Part shown: positions 9,277 through 17,923 of the stretch, one piece after another
How positions within the stretch are numbered: position 1 is the first letter of the stretch
How the letters are laid out: every line of letters begins with the position of its first letter
Source: Thermofilum sp. NZ13
GTDB lineage: Archaea > Thermoproteota > Thermoprotei > Thermofilales > Thermofilaceae
DNA: 64,000 bases
Direction: 5' to 3'
Assembly (NCBI GenBank): GCA_002855745.1
Contig: NDWX01000001.1
Span: 186,001-250,000 of the forward strand
Translations under genes and position numbers: made by a program
The notes under the pieces: generated by a model
Told to the model about the DNA's origin: nothing
Database searches by the model: none
What the model saw: only the letters and a program-made list of their open reading frames with translations

Positions 9277-9696
9277 CTACCCCACTACCCTCTTTATCCC
9301 ACTGAGCTTGTCGAAGTCCCTGTCGAATGAGTATATTTCCCTAATACCGCTCCTCAGCATTGCAACATATGCGACTGCGTCGCTAAATCCGATGTGGTTG
9401 GTCTCCGCGACCCGCAACGCTTCCCGGCACATGCCCAAATCCACCCCGTAGACGGCCACATGAGGAGCATAAAGCAGGTATTTCTCGACATCGAGAGCGG
9501 CGTGCGGTGGCATGTACTTCTCAAGTATATTGGCGATCTCAGCTAGCTGGACGATAGTCAGCGCAACCCTCTCACCTTTCTGAATCCTTCTAATTATTTC
9601 TTTAGCCACGTCCTTAATCTCCCGCTCGTGTTGACTCAGCGTCCTCCTCGGTTTCAGGTAAGCATGAACGAAAACGCTCGCATCAACGAATCCCAA
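9277..9696 (-). CDS. vapC: VapC-type PIN-domain toxin
   Basis: A 139-residue PIN domain: FVDASVFVHAYL at the N-terminus carries the first acidic residue, a central Glu lies in VQLAEIANIL, and the last acidic pair is in IGFSDAVAYV and IYSFDRDFDKL. Such proteins are Mg-dependent ribonucleases. It overlaps by 14 bases the AbrB-type antitoxin gene upstream, so the two are one co-translated unit. Confidence 0.88.
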   Translation of the reverse strand: MGFVDASVFVHAYLKPRRTLSQHEREIKDVAKEIIRRIQKGERVALTIVQLAEIANILEKYMPPHAALDVEKYLLYAPHVAVYGVDLGMCREALRVAETNHIGFSDAVAYVAMLRSGIREIYSFDRDFDKLSGIKRVVG

Positions 9697-9916
9697 GGAG
9701 CTCTCCCTTGACGGATTTCCAGTCCGATAAATCAGACTTTAAGTCGACCTCCACGTAGTCAAAGAACTTCGTTAAGTCGGGGAGCCTTAGCGGCTCCAAG
9801 ACTATCCTCTCGCCCTCAATCCTCACCACAACAAGGCCGTTTTCCGCGTACTTCTCCCTCCACTCCTTGGGTAACACTAGCCTTCCTCGTTTGTCTACAC
9901 GCTTAATTATCTCCAC
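9683..9916 (-). CDS. vapB: AbrB-family antitoxin (VapB)
   Basis: A 77-residue protein with a swapped-hairpin AbrB domain at residues 1-45 (IIKRVDKRGRLVLPKEWREK...VVVRIEGERIVLEPL) and a short acidic C-terminal tail (KFFDYVEVDLKSDLSDW) of the sort that wraps the toxin. It is upstream of, and overlaps, the PIN toxin gene. It probably represses its own promoter by binding the DNA just upstream. Confidence 0.88.
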   Translation of the reverse strand: MEIIKRVDKRGRLVLPKEWREKYAENGLVVVRIEGERIVLEPLRLPDLTKFFDYVEVDLKSDLSDWKSVKGELLGIR

Positions 9917-10007
9917 AACCTATGCAACCCACGCTCTGGTGGAAGCTGGGATCGAAATTAAGCTTCATGTTATAAGGTTTTTTAGCTGTTGGTGCGTTCT
10001 ACATTCT

Positions 10008-10223
10008 GTGAGCGAGGAGTACGTGGCAGTGTCCATCACCGCGATCGCAAGGATACCGGGCAGGGAGTTCAGGGAAGAGAGGGTGTTCTACATACCTAAG
10101 AGAGTCCTCGAGGAGTGCGAAGGTAGGTCGCTTCAGGACGCTTTCTCGGTTGTCAACTGCGTGGAGTGGTACATGAGGAGGGCGGTTCTGAAGGAAAAAG
10201 AGACAGAACACGATGAAGGCTAG
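10008..10223 (+). CDS. small hypothetical protein
   Basis: A 71-residue protein, starting at the GTG at 10008 (MSEEYVAVSITAIARIPGREF). A TATA-like TTATAAGG about 35 bases upstream supports this start over the longer frame that opens inside the antitoxin gene. It has a beta-rich first half with GREFREERVFYIPKRVLEEC, then an amphipathic helix (SVVNCVEWYMRRAVLKEKE). No family is recognised. It is divergent from the VapBC pair at 9277-9916. Confidence 0.6.
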   Translation: MSEEYVAVSITAIARIPGREFREERVFYIPKRVLEECEGRSLQDAFSVVNCVEWYMRRAVLKEKETEHDEG

Positions 10224-10520
10224 ATCGCGCAGGTAGAGGGTAGCGTGGCTCTCGCAACGCCATTAACGTCTAAAGACCCGCCTAAACGGGCCCGGGATCA
10301 CCGCTGACCCTCCGGATGCAAAAACACTAGCAATTCCCAAGAATGTGTGAACACCGAATCCCCGTGCTCTTCCGGGGAACCGCAGGCGCTTGCCCATACG
10401 TGTTTCTCACGCTGGGGTTTCCCTTGGTCCTCACTCCCAGCTAAGTTTTTAATGCGGGGAGTTACTTACAGTGCGGCGCCCTGAAGTAGACGCCCGAAAA
10501 AGCGCTTCGCGGGATAGGTT

Positions 10521-11303
10521 ATGCGCGTCAGACTCACACGGAGATCCTTCCTCGCTCTCGCAGCAGGGCTAGCTGGCATAACCGCGGTGAGCGCTTTACA
10601 TGACACGTGGGCACCTGAAGTTACGGAGGTGGAGCTGGGCTTGGGCCTCGGGCTGACGGTGATGGTGGTGACAGACCTCCACCTCCACGGCTGGGGCTGG
10701 CGGGAAGAAGCCGTGCTCGACGCGCTCATCGAGGCCTCTCGGAGGGCCGACGTAGCTGTAGTCCTTGGGGACACGTACGACCAGGCGACGCCGAGCCTGG
10801 AGCTCGTGGGGAAAATGCTGAAGCCGCTGGACCTCCCGAAGCTGGGGGTCCTCGGGAACCACGAGCACTGGGCCACCGGCAGGTTCCCCCTGCAGGAGGG
10901 TATCGCCGCTCTCGAGGCCACTGGCGTCCGCCTCCTGCTCAACGAAGCGGTCGAGATCAAAGGGGTCAGGTTCGGCGGGATCGACTGGTACGAGGACGAG
11001 GTGGGCCTCGCGAGGTCTTACCTCTCGCGCGTCGGCGAGGTGGACGTCCTCCTCTCCCACACCCCCGACGTCGCGGGCCTCTCGCCCAGAGCCCGCGTAG
11101 TCCTCGCAGGGCACACGCACGGCGGCCAGGTCTGCCTCCCTCTTCTGGGGCCCCTGTGGGTGCCCAGCCGCTACGGCGCGAGATTCGCGAGCGGGCTCTT
11201 CCGGCTGGGCGAATCCTACCTGTACGTGAGCCGCGGCCTGGGGGAATCGGTCCTTCCGGTGAGGATCAACTGCAAGAGGGAGCTCCCGCTGATCCACCTG
11301 TAG
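10521..11303 (+). CDS. Tat-exported metallophosphoesterase (YaeI-like)
   Basis: A 260-residue protein with a twin-arginine-like signal (RLTRRSFLALAAGLAG) followed by a calcineurin-like phosphoesterase domain. The metal motifs appear in order: VVTDLHLHG, VVLGDTYDQ, LGNHEHW, LLSHTPD and LAGHTHGGQ. It should act outside the membrane on a phosphodiester or lipid-linked phosphate. The YaeI/YkuE relatives act on membrane lipids, so a lipid substrate is inferred. About 300 bases of non-coding DNA upstream contain a CCCCG/CGGGG hairpin at about 10360-10378. It lies about 90 bases before the anion transporter gene on the same strand. Confidence 0.85.
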   Translation: MRVRLTRRSFLALAAGLAGITAVSALHDTWAPEVTEVELGLGLGLTVMVVTDLHLHGWGWREEAVLDALIEASRRADVAVVLGDTYDQATPSLELVGKMLKPLDLPKLGVLGNHEHWATGRFPLQEGIAALEATGVRLLLNEAVEIKGVRFGGIDWYEDEVGLARSYLSRVGEVDVLLSHTPDVAGLSPRARVVLAGHTHGGQVCLPLLGPLWVPSRYGARFASGLFRLGESYLYVSRGLGESVLPVRINCKRELPLIHL

Positions 11304-11396
11304 ACGCGCACCGCGGGCCCGGCGCCGACCAGGGGGCTTTCCCAGCCTTTGGGAAATCCTTAAAAGGTTAGCTCGCTCCAGGGGGTGGGAGGATGC

Positions 11397-12686
11397 ATGC
11401 TGGGCCTAAGAGAGGCCGTGGCCGCTTCACTGCTGGCCTTCCTCGCGCTCTCCCTCGTGCTCAGGTCGAGGCGCCCAAAGGTGCCTATCTGGGCTCTGAT
11501 GGCTCTCGCCTCCTCCTTCTCGGTCGCGTTCGGGCTAATAGGGTTGGACGAGCTGGGGCAGGCTGTGAACATTGAGGTCGTCCTCTTCCTCGTCGGGATG
11601 TTCTCCATAGTCGCTCTCGCGGAGTCGTCGGGGCTGCTGGAGGCTGCCTCCCTGTGGTTCGTGTCGAGGTTCAGGAGCAGGAAGGCGGCCGTCGTCAGCT
11701 CAGCCTACCTTTTCGGGCTCATGGCGGCTCTCGCGGTGAACGACACGGTTGCACTGATCGGCCCGCCGATAGCCGTGCTTGTGGCTAGGGCGCTGGGAGT
11801 CGACTACAGGATGGTGTTCCTCCTGCTCGCCTACTCCCTCACGATCGGCTCGGTGATGACCCCTATTGGAAACCCCCAGAACATGCTCATAGCCGTGGAG
11901 TCGGGGATCAGGGCGCCTTTCGTGGAGTTCCTGAAGTGGCTCGCGATACCCACGCTCATCAACATCTACCTGACCGCCGCGTACCTTTTGAGAGTGTTCA
12001 GGGTCGAGGACAGGCCGGTGAGCCTCCTCGCGCTCCCCCAGGAGAAGATCACCAACAGGCGCGACGCCTACCTGGGAGGCTTCGGGCTCGCCGCGGTGGT
12101 GGCCGCGCTTCTAGTGAACGACCTGCTGCAGCTGGCGGGCCTACCGCACGTGAAGAGCATCGGCTTCATACCCTTCGTCGTTGCCGCAACCCTCTACGTG
12201 GCGTCGAGCGACCCCAGGAGGATAATCGGCGGCGTCGACTGGGGCACTGTCGTCTTCTTCATCTCCATGTTCATAACCATGGAGGCTGTTTGGCGTGCCG
12301 GGGTCCTCCAGAGGGCGATCGGAGCCCTCATCCTGAACCCCCTCGCCCACACCTGGGTGAACGTGCTCCTGATAACCCTAGCCTCGCTGGCGCTCAGCCA
12401 GCTTCTCAGCAATGTCCCCTTCACCAAGTTCTTCATCGACTACATGAAGGCCCTCGGTTTCGGGCCGGGCAACACCGCGGAGTGGGTAGCGCTGGCCATG
12501 GCCGCTACGATAGCCGGCAACCTCACGATACTAGGGGCCGCCTCGAACGTGATCGTGATCGAGACCCTCGAGACGAGGTACCAGCAGACCATCAGCTTCA
12601 CGGAGTTCCTCAAGCACGGAGCGGTGGTGACGGCCATAAACACCGCCGTGTACCTCGCGTACTTCTACCTCCTGCTCCACCTCTGA
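11397..12686 (+). CDS. anion transporter of the ArsB/NhaD/SLC13-like (IT) superfamily
   Basis: A membrane protein of about 429 residues with ten to twelve hydrophobic helices in two repeated halves. The diagnostic loops are TPIGNPQNMLIA in the first half and LGAASNVIVIE in the second, as in ArsB, NhaD and citrate/sulfate permeases. The substrate cannot be read from sequence; an anion (arsenite, dicarboxylate or sulfate) or Na+/H+ exchange is possible. A GGGAGG element 5 bases before the ATG at 11397 favours that start. A GTG at 11385, nearer the TATA-like TTAAAAGG, is the alternative. Confidence 0.85.
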   Translation: MLGLREAVAASLLAFLALSLVLRSRRPKVPIWALMALASSFSVAFGLIGLDELGQAVNIEVVLFLVGMFSIVALAESSGLLEAASLWFVSRFRSRKAAVVSSAYLFGLMAALAVNDTVALIGPPIAVLVARALGVDYRMVFLLLAYSLTIGSVMTPIGNPQNMLIAVESGIRAPFVEFLKWLAIPTLINIYLTAAYLLRVFRVEDRPVSLLALPQEKITNRRDAYLGGFGLAAVVAALLVNDLLQLAGLPHVKSIGFIPFVVAATLYVASSDPRRIIGGVDWGTVVFFISMFITMEAVWRAGVLQRAIGALILNPLAHTWVNVLLITLASLALSQLLSNVPFTKFFIDYMKALGFGPGNTAEWVALAMAATIAGNLTILGAASNVIVIETLETRYQQTISFTEFLKHGAVVTAINTAVYLAYFYLLLHL

Positions 12687-12735
12687 GAAAACCTTCCTTG
12701 TCGCGCCCGTTAAGCGAGAGCAGCGGGGTGGTCCC

Positions 12736-13323
12736 TTGGCGGAGGAGCTAGCCAGGAGGTTGATGAAGTGGTACTCCGTGAACAAGCGCCAGTTCCCCTG
12801 GAGGGTCGGCATGAGGGACGAGTGGGTCGTCGCCCTCACCGCAATACTGCTTAGGAAGACGCGCGCCGAGAGCGTGGCGAAGCACTACAGCAGGATCGTC
12901 GCCTCGATCAGCTCGCCTCAGCGCGCGCTGGAGCTGGGTGTCGAGGGCATCGAGGAGCTCCTCAAGCCGCTAGGCCTACACCGCACCAGGGCCAGGCAGA
13001 TCTACGCCCTTGCGGAGAACTGGGTTAAGGGCGGGAAGCCCGGCCTCGGGCCCTACGCCCTCTCCCTCATAGACTGCCTCCTGAGGGGCAGGCTCGTCCC
13101 CGTTGTGGACGTGAACACGAGGCGGGTGGTCTCAAGGTTCTTCGGAGTCGAGGAGGCGGAAGTGGGCGGGCTCCTCGCCGAGGCGGTTAGGGCCGCGGGG
13201 ACCTGCGAGCTCAACCTCGCGCTGATGGACCTCGCGGCCACGGTCTGCAAGCCCCGCAGGCCGGCGTGCAGCCAGTGCCCGCTAGCCGACCTCTGCTTGT
13301 ACGCGCGCTCCGCTAAGCATTGA
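12736..13323 (+). CDS. HhH-GPD DNA glycosylase, MIG/MutY-like, with Fe-S cluster
   Basis: A 195-residue helix-hairpin-helix glycosylase. Residues 1-30 match the MutY/MIG start (WYSVNKRQFPWR). The helix-hairpin-helix region reads GLGPYALSLIDC with VVDVNTRRVVSRFFG after it. Four cysteines near the C-terminus (C-x6-C-x2-C-x5-C in VCKPRRPACSQCPLADLC) bind a 4Fe-4S cluster. The residue taking the place of the endonuclease III lysine is a Tyr (GPY), as in the thymine-DNA glycosylase MIG. A T:G mismatch glycosylase repairing deaminated 5-methylcytosine or cytosine is the best guess. A GGGGTGG element precedes the TTG start. Confidence 0.85.
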   Translation: MAEELARRLMKWYSVNKRQFPWRVGMRDEWVVALTAILLRKTRAESVAKHYSRIVASISSPQRALELGVEGIEELLKPLGLHRTRARQIYALAENWVKGGKPGLGPYALSLIDCLLRGRLVPVVDVNTRRVVSRFFGVEEAEVGGLLAEAVRAAGTCELNLALMDLAATVCKPRRPACSQCPLADLCLYARSAKH

Positions 13324-13513
13324 GGGGCCAACCGGGATCTAGGTGCTTTAGGCCCTCCACAACTGGGTATACGTGGTTGTAGCTCGCATTGTCTCATCTC
13401 TGGCCTAGGCCGACGCGACGCGTAGGAATTGGAAGTGCGTCACGCCCTGCTTTTCCCTCGAGCCTCTCTCAGCGAAGTGATCCAAACATCACCTTTTCAA
13501 CGACCGTAAAGCG

Positions 13514-13765
13514 CTAGCGACTCGCTGAAGCGCTGAGTAGCTTTGCTTCGAGCTCCTTCTCGAACTCCTCCTCTACGACCTCCTCGCTGGCTGGAGCCTC
13601 TACGACGAGCTCCGCGAGCTTATCGAGCGGGTCTTCCGGAACCTCGAGCACGATCCTCCTACCCTCAACTCTGAGCTTGAGCACCCTCTTGATGCCCAGC
13701 CCGCGCCTGACCTCCGATGGGATAACCAAGCGCCCCTTTTTGTCGACTTTAACGTAGATCTCCAT
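13514..13765 (-). CDS. orphan AbrB-family DNA-binding protein (VapB-like)
   Basis: An 83-residue protein. Residues 1-45 form an AbrB domain (VKVDKKGRLVIPSEVRRGLGI...LRVEGRRIVLEVPE) and the tail is very acidic (EEVVEEEFEKELEAKL), like toxin-binding antitoxin tails. No PIN gene follows: the next 190 bases are non-coding and then a convergent glycosylase gene ends. It may be an orphan antitoxin acting in trans or a transcription factor. Confidence 0.8.
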   Translation of the reverse strand: MEIYVKVDKKGRLVIPSEVRRGLGIKRVLKLRVEGRRIVLEVPEDPLDKLAELVVEAPASEEVVEEEFEKELEAKLLSASASR

Positions 13766-13911
13766 ATCTAACTTAGCTGTCGAGAGCCGAGTATAAGTAC
13801 TTGCCCCACGCGGAGTGCGGGCTTAAACGGTTTCCCACATGTGAGAACCTGGCGCGCCACCTGATCTCTATTAGCTGGGCTGTTCTTCCCGAAACTGGCT
13901 TGCATCCAGCC

Positions 13912-14070
13912 CTACGAGCAGGCGCAGCCGGACTCCCCGCCGCTCGGGACCAGGAGGTTCTTCTCGAAGAGTGCTTCCCAGCACTTCCTGCAGACCCAGA
14001 CACCGCCGAGCTCTTTGTGAACAGCCCAAAGCAGGCTGTCAGACTCCGAGCCGCAAATCGCGCACTTCAT
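13912..14070 (-). CDS. 52-residue zinc-ribbon protein
   Basis: A short frame from the ATG at 14068-14070 to the TAG at 13912-13914. It starts MKCAICGSESDSLLWAV and contains a second knuckle WVCRKCWEALF, giving a C-x2-C...C-x2-C zinc site, and ends CACS. The spacing fits a treble-clef or rubredoxin-like mini zinc ribbon. No partner gene is next to it: the neighbours are an AbrB protein downstream on the same strand and a divergent cyclase gene. The function is unknown. Confidence 0.6.
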   Translation of the reverse strand: MKCAICGSESDSLLWAVHKELGGVWVCRKCWEALFEKNLLVPSGGESGCACS

Positions 14071-14383
14071 AGCCACGTAGACTCAAAAAATCTACGTGTA
14101 AATAAACTTAGTGCTTTCTCCTCTCGAAGTAATAGCGGGGCGCCGACTTCGGCAACACCTGTGAATACCAACATGCATGCGGCTCCACGGCGTACATGCC
14201 ATACTCAGCACAAAAGCCAGCATAGGGGAGGAACTGAGAAGCTAATGCACAAGGAGTTACTTCCACTCAAGTCAGTCTGAAAAGGTGCCCAGGGGCCTCT
14301 ACGTCAACAGCTACCGCCTGAAGCGCCCCTCAGCAAGCGCCCACGACACTACGCCTATATACCAGAGAGGCCGTAAAGTGTTC

Positions 14384-15034
14384 GTGGCCAAGAAGCTGAT
14401 CGACCTGACGATGGAGATCAGGACGGGGACGCCTGTCTTCCCGGGGTACTCCACGCCCATCGTCCACTCCTGGACGACGATACGCGAGCACGGCTATTAC
14501 TCGAACCTCCTCCAGTTCGTCGAACACACGTCCACGCACGTCGACGCGCCAGCCCACTTCGCAGAGGGGGCTGACACCGTGGACAGGGTCCCCCTCGAGA
14601 GTTTCACAGGGGAGGGCGTGGTCGTGGACCTGCGAGACCTGCCCCCCAGGGCCGTGGTTACCGCCGGCACCCTGCGGGAAAGGATGGGCGCAACACTGGA
14701 CAAGCTGGGGCCGGGTTGGGTTGTGCTCTTCCTGACGGGCTACGACTCCAAGGCTGGCACGCCCGAGTGGTTCGACCACCCCGGCTTAGGTGAGGACGCG
14801 GCCCGCCTCCTCGCCGAGAAGCGCGTGAACGCGGTGGGCACGGACGCCCCGAGCATCGACCAGCCTCCCTTCCCAGCCCACAAAACCCTGCTCCCCCGCG
14901 GCGTCGTGATATACGAGAACCTCACGAACCTCTCCCAACTGCTGGGGAGGAGGTTCCAGTTCGTGGGTTTTCCACTGAAGATCCTCGGCGGCTCCGCGAG
15001 CCCCGTCAGGGCGGTGGCAGTGCTCGAAGAGTAA
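14384..15034 (+). CDS. cyclase-family metal hydrolase (KynB-like)
   Basis: A protein of about 216 residues (MAKKLIDLTMEIRTGTPVFPGY...) with the metal motif HTSTHVDAPAHF (H-x3-H-x-D-x3-H) of the cyclase/arylformamidase family, followed by DLRDLPP and a late GTDAPSIDQPPFPAHK segment. Family members hydrolyse amide or lactone bonds in small metabolites; the substrate here is unknown. The GTG at 14384 is chosen because a TATA-like CCTATATAC at about 14355-14363 lies about 26 bases upstream. A longer frame from 14285 would place that promoter inside the coding region. Confidence 0.8.
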   Translation: MAKKLIDLTMEIRTGTPVFPGYSTPIVHSWTTIREHGYYSNLLQFVEHTSTHVDAPAHFAEGADTVDRVPLESFTGEGVVVDLRDLPPRAVVTAGTLRERMGATLDKLGPGWVVLFLTGYDSKAGTPEWFDHPGLGEDAARLLAEKRVNAVGTDAPSIDQPPFPAHKTLLPRGVVIYENLTNLSQLLGRRFQFVGFPLKILGGSASPVRAVAVLEE

Positions 15035-15127
15035 GCGCCACAGGCAGAGACCTCCGAGGCCCCGAGCCGCCCTACTCCCAAAGACTCGTTTCAGGCTCCT
15101 GAATACCCGTAACGCCAGAGGAAAACC

Positions 15128-15163
15128 TTTATATCACAGTTGTGATATCACCATTGTGATATT
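15128..15163. promoter_or_regulatory. double palindromic operator over the promoter
   Basis: Two 18-base palindromes, ATATCAC-N4-GTGATAT, at 15131-15148 and 15145-15162, sharing the central ATAT and spaced 14 bases centre to centre. The first overlaps the TATA box (TTTATATC, about 15128-15135). The second covers the probable transcription start of the gene at 15170. This is the classical layout for repression by a dimeric HTH protein. The regulator is not identified. Confidence 0.7.
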
Positions 15164-15169
15164 ACATCT

Positions 15170-16456
15170 ATGATTATCGAGATCACAAGGAGGGAGTGCG
15201 GCTGGCTGAGGTCGACGGAAGGCTGGCTGCTCGTCTACGGCCGCCGCAAGACAGGTAAGACTTGGCTGCTGAGGAGGTGCCTCGACTGGGACCTCTACGC
15301 CACCGTCACCAGGATGGGGGAGTGCGTGGTGGATACAGGCGACTCACTCAGCGTCGTAAGCCTCGGGGAGTGCGTGAAGGTTATCCTGGGTAGGCTGAGG
15401 GGCGGCGGCTCAGCAGTCGTGCTCGACGAGTTCCAGCGGCTCCCGGAGAGGTACTGGGACCTGATAGCCGCGTCAAGCGGGGTGGGGGAGGGGAGGCTTG
15501 TGCTGTGCGGCTCCAGCCTCGGAATCTCCAGGCGTGTGCTCAGCCCTAGGAGCCCCCTGCTCGGCCTCCTTGCGCCGTTCCCCGTGGGGCTCGCTAGCTT
15601 CTCCGACACGCTCGCGTCCCTCGCGGCTCACCTCCCACCGCGCGAGACCGTCCTGTGGGCTGTGCTCGCCCGGGATCCGTGGATCATTCCGCACGTGGAT
15701 CTCTCAAGGGAGCCTTGGGAGGAGCTGGCCTTCAAGGCCAAGTGGCTGTCCATGGCGGCTGAGGGCCTATTGGGCGAGGTCTTCCTGGAGGAGGAAAGGA
15801 GCCTCACAAGGGCCTACGAGGCCGCCTTGAGGGTCCTCGCCTCGGGAGAGTGGAGGCTCAACGTGATCGCGCAGGTACTCCACAGCGCCGGCCTGCTCGC
15901 GAGCCCAGCACCGAGCGCTGTGACCGGCGTAGTCAACGTGCTCGAGGAGGTGGGGCTTGTCGAGAAGATCCCGTTGTGGAGGACCCGCGGGGCGCGGGCC
16001 TACTACAGGCACTCGAGCTCCGCTGTAGCGCTACTCATCTACGCGGAGGAGAAGTACCTGTCCGCCGGCGTCGAGCCGAGGGGCGAGGACCTCAGGCCCC
16101 GCGTGGCTATCGAGGCCCAGTTCGCCGTCGGCGAGCTCTTGGCCGAGCTAAAGGGTTTGATGAGGACCTACACGCTGACCCCCGAGGGCGACTTGGACAT
16201 CGTGCTCCTCGACGGGTCCGGCAGGCCCGTTATCGCCTACGAGGTCAAGCTGGGCCCCGCCAGTGATAGGGAGCTCCGCAGGAGCGCCGAGCTGGCCGCG
16301 AGGCTCGGAGTGCCCGAGTTCGGCGTCGTCAGCTTGGCCGAGAGGCCCGAGGCCGGGTGGCTTGACGAGGCTTACGGCCCCGAGGACCTCGTGGAGGCGG
16401 CGAGGAAGGTATCCGAGCGGTACCTCAAGCGAGTAAATAGGGCGCAAGGCCTCTAG
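15170..16456 (+). CDS. archaeal STAND-like ATPase with C-terminal nuclease-like domain
   Basis: A 428-residue protein of the archaeal ATPase/DUF234 type. The Walker A motif is GRRKTGKTW (about residues 24-32) and the Walker B is SAVVLDEFQRLPE (about 83-95). A winged-helix segment follows at about 225-300. The C-terminal 130 residues carry a PD-(D/E)XK-like signature (GDLDIVLLDG...VIAYEVKLG). Family members are common and mostly of unknown function in crenarchaea, possibly mobile or defence-linked. The gene is monocistronic, with the double palindrome directly upstream. Confidence 0.8.
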   Translation: MIIEITRRECGWLRSTEGWLLVYGRRKTGKTWLLRRCLDWDLYATVTRMGECVVDTGDSLSVVSLGECVKVILGRLRGGGSAVVLDEFQRLPERYWDLIAASSGVGEGRLVLCGSSLGISRRVLSPRSPLLGLLAPFPVGLASFSDTLASLAAHLPPRETVLWAVLARDPWIIPHVDLSREPWEELAFKAKWLSMAAEGLLGEVFLEEERSLTRAYEAALRVLASGEWRLNVIAQVLHSAGLLASPAPSAVTGVVNVLEEVGLVEKIPLWRTRGARAYYRHSSSAVALLIYAEEKYLSAGVEPRGEDLRPRVAIEAQFAVGELLAELKGLMRTYTLTPEGDLDIVLLDGSGRPVIAYEVKLGPASDRELRRSAELAARLGVPEFGVVSLAERPEAGWLDEAYGPEDLVEAARKVSERYLKRVNRAQGL

Positions 16457-16490
16457 CCCCTGTGTTGACACTCTCGCGCGGGTGTGCTTC

Positions 16491-16844
16491 TCACTTCAAC
16501 ACAGCTCTGATTGGCCTGAGTACCCTCCTGAACGGGTCCAGCACGAGCCCGAAGATCTCGAGTGTTACGACCCCTAGAAGGTTCTCGTCCTCGCTCTCCC
16601 CCAGGACGACCGGGGTGTGCCTCTCACCGTATCCGGGTAGCTCGAGCAGGGCCTCTGAGACAGCCCTCCGCAGGGTGGTGCCGTCCGCGAGCACAAACTC
16701 CATCTCCCCCAGCGGCTCGAGCCCCAGCTGCTCCCACACGCTCCTCGTGAGGACAGTGTACGTCGCCCCGGAGTCGACGAGGAACCTCACCTTCACCTCA
16801 CGCCCCCCGTGCTTGACAACGCCGTCAACGTACACCAAGCCCAT
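16491..16844 (-). CDS. retropepsin-like aspartic protease
   Basis: A 117-residue single-domain clan AA protease. The active-site motif is FLVDSGATYTVL, with the flap region after it (VLADGTTLRRAVSEALLELPG) and the conserved late LLGVVTLEIFGLVLDP segment that matches the second psi-loop. Such short proteins act as homodimers. Substrates in archaea are unknown. The ATG at 16842-16844 starts just before the first strand. It is convergent with the ATPase gene, ending 34 bases from it. Confidence 0.82.
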   Translation of the reverse strand: MGLVYVDGVVKHGGREVKVRFLVDSGATYTVLTRSVWEQLGLEPLGEMEFVLADGTTLRRAVSEALLELPGYGERHTPVVLGESEDENLLGVVTLEIFGLVLDPFRRVLRPIRAVLK

Positions 16845-17035
16845 GGGGCAACCTCAGCTAAGGCAGTTGGAAAAACAAATATAAGCCTAAGCTAGGGGCT
16901 TCCCTAAGCTGGTCACCCCGCACCCCCGAGCTTTAAGCGAGCGCGTACCTATGCATTAGCTTCAGGCACCCCGTGCGCAGGCGCACGGAGGTGACCTGAG
17001 GCGCTTATATGCGTGCCAGACACGTATTTACTTAG

Positions 17036-17431
17036 GTGTTAGAGTTGCCGCTCGAGGAGGCGGAGCTGCTGAGAAGGCGGGCCCACTCTTTTCTGCACAA
17101 CGCCGAGAGGCTCCTCGACGAGGGGGAGTACGACCTAGCCGTCTTCAACCTGGAGCAGTACTGCCAGCTCATCCTCAAGTACAGGCTACTCGTGGCTAAG
17201 GGCACGTACCCGAGGACAAACATGCTGAGGAGGCTCATAAGGGAGCTCGGTAGCGTGGACGAAGGCGTGCCGGCCCTCGTCGACGACGTGGGGAAGCTAC
17301 ACTACATCGCCAGGCTTGAGGAGGCCTACGTCGCGTCGCGCTACCTCCCTATCACGTACGAGGAGGCTGAGGCAAGGGATTTGGTGAGGTTCGTTAAAGA
17401 GGTGTTCAGGCGGGTTGTCGAAGGAGCTTAA
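17036..17431 (+). CDS. HEPN-domain protein (toxin of HEPN/MNT pair)
   Basis: A 131-residue helical protein: AELLRRRAHSFLHNAERLLDEGEYDLAVFNLEQYCQ is a typical HEPN first half, with a late AYVASRYLPITYEEAEA segment. HEPN proteins of this type are RNases silenced by their MNT partner. It starts at a GTG with a TATA-like TTATATGC about 30 bases upstream and overlaps the MNT gene by 17 bases. The degenerate catalytic Rx4-6H motif is not obvious here, so toxicity is not certain. Confidence 0.8.
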   Translation: MLELPLEEAELLRRRAHSFLHNAERLLDEGEYDLAVFNLEQYCQLILKYRLLVAKGTYPRTNMLRRLIRELGSVDEGVPALVDDVGKLHYIARLEEAYVASRYLPITYEEAEARDLVRFVKEVFRRVVEGA

Positions 17432-17720
17432 GGCGCTCGAGAAGTACATGGAGGTGGCCGCGGAGGTGAAGAAGGTTGTGCTAGAGGTCGACCCGGAGGC
17501 GGAGGTCTACGTGTTCGGCTCGGTCGTCCGGGGCGACTACACCGCGGCTAGCGACATAGACATACTGGTGGTGACCGAGAAGTTGGACAGGAAGTACGAT
17601 ATCATGACCAGGGTGTACCAGAGGGTCGACGCGCCCGTCGAGCTACACGTGGTAACGAGGAGGCTCTACGCGGAGTGGTACAGGAGGTTCATACCGGAGA
17701 GCGAACTGGTGAAGGTGTAG
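17415..17720 (+). CDS. MNT-type minimal nucleotidyltransferase (antitoxin)
   Basis: A 101-residue pol-beta-fold protein with the motif YVFGSVVRGDYTAASDIDIL (G-S-x8-11-D-x-D) and a third acidic residue in APVELHVV. MNT antitoxins AMPylate or cover the HEPN toxin. The TTG at 17415 lies inside the 3' end of the HEPN gene, so the pair is translationally coupled. Confidence 0.85.
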   Translation: MSKELKALEKYMEVAAEVKKVVLEVDPEAEVYVFGSVVRGDYTAASDIDILVVTEKLDRKYDIMTRVYQRVDAPVELHVVTRRLYAEWYRRFIPESELVKV

Positions 17721-17923
17721 AGGCAACCCTCAAGCCACTTCGGCTCTGCGACGCGCGCTTATCCACCTTTCGGGAAATCTCGATTGGCTTTAGCTTGCAC
17801 AGGCTCGATGCGCGATGGTGCCGGGCGCTAGTCAGGTCCTCACTAGAAGGCTCCGCAGTGAAATTAATGAGGCTTTTTGAAAAGCATATTTATCATCCCT
17901 GCTCATTGCCACCCTCGGTTGAA

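Noticed and set aside
13801-14280. 159-residue plus-strand frame
   Set aside because: Low-complexity composition without motifs; the minus strand carries a small zinc-ribbon protein in the same place.
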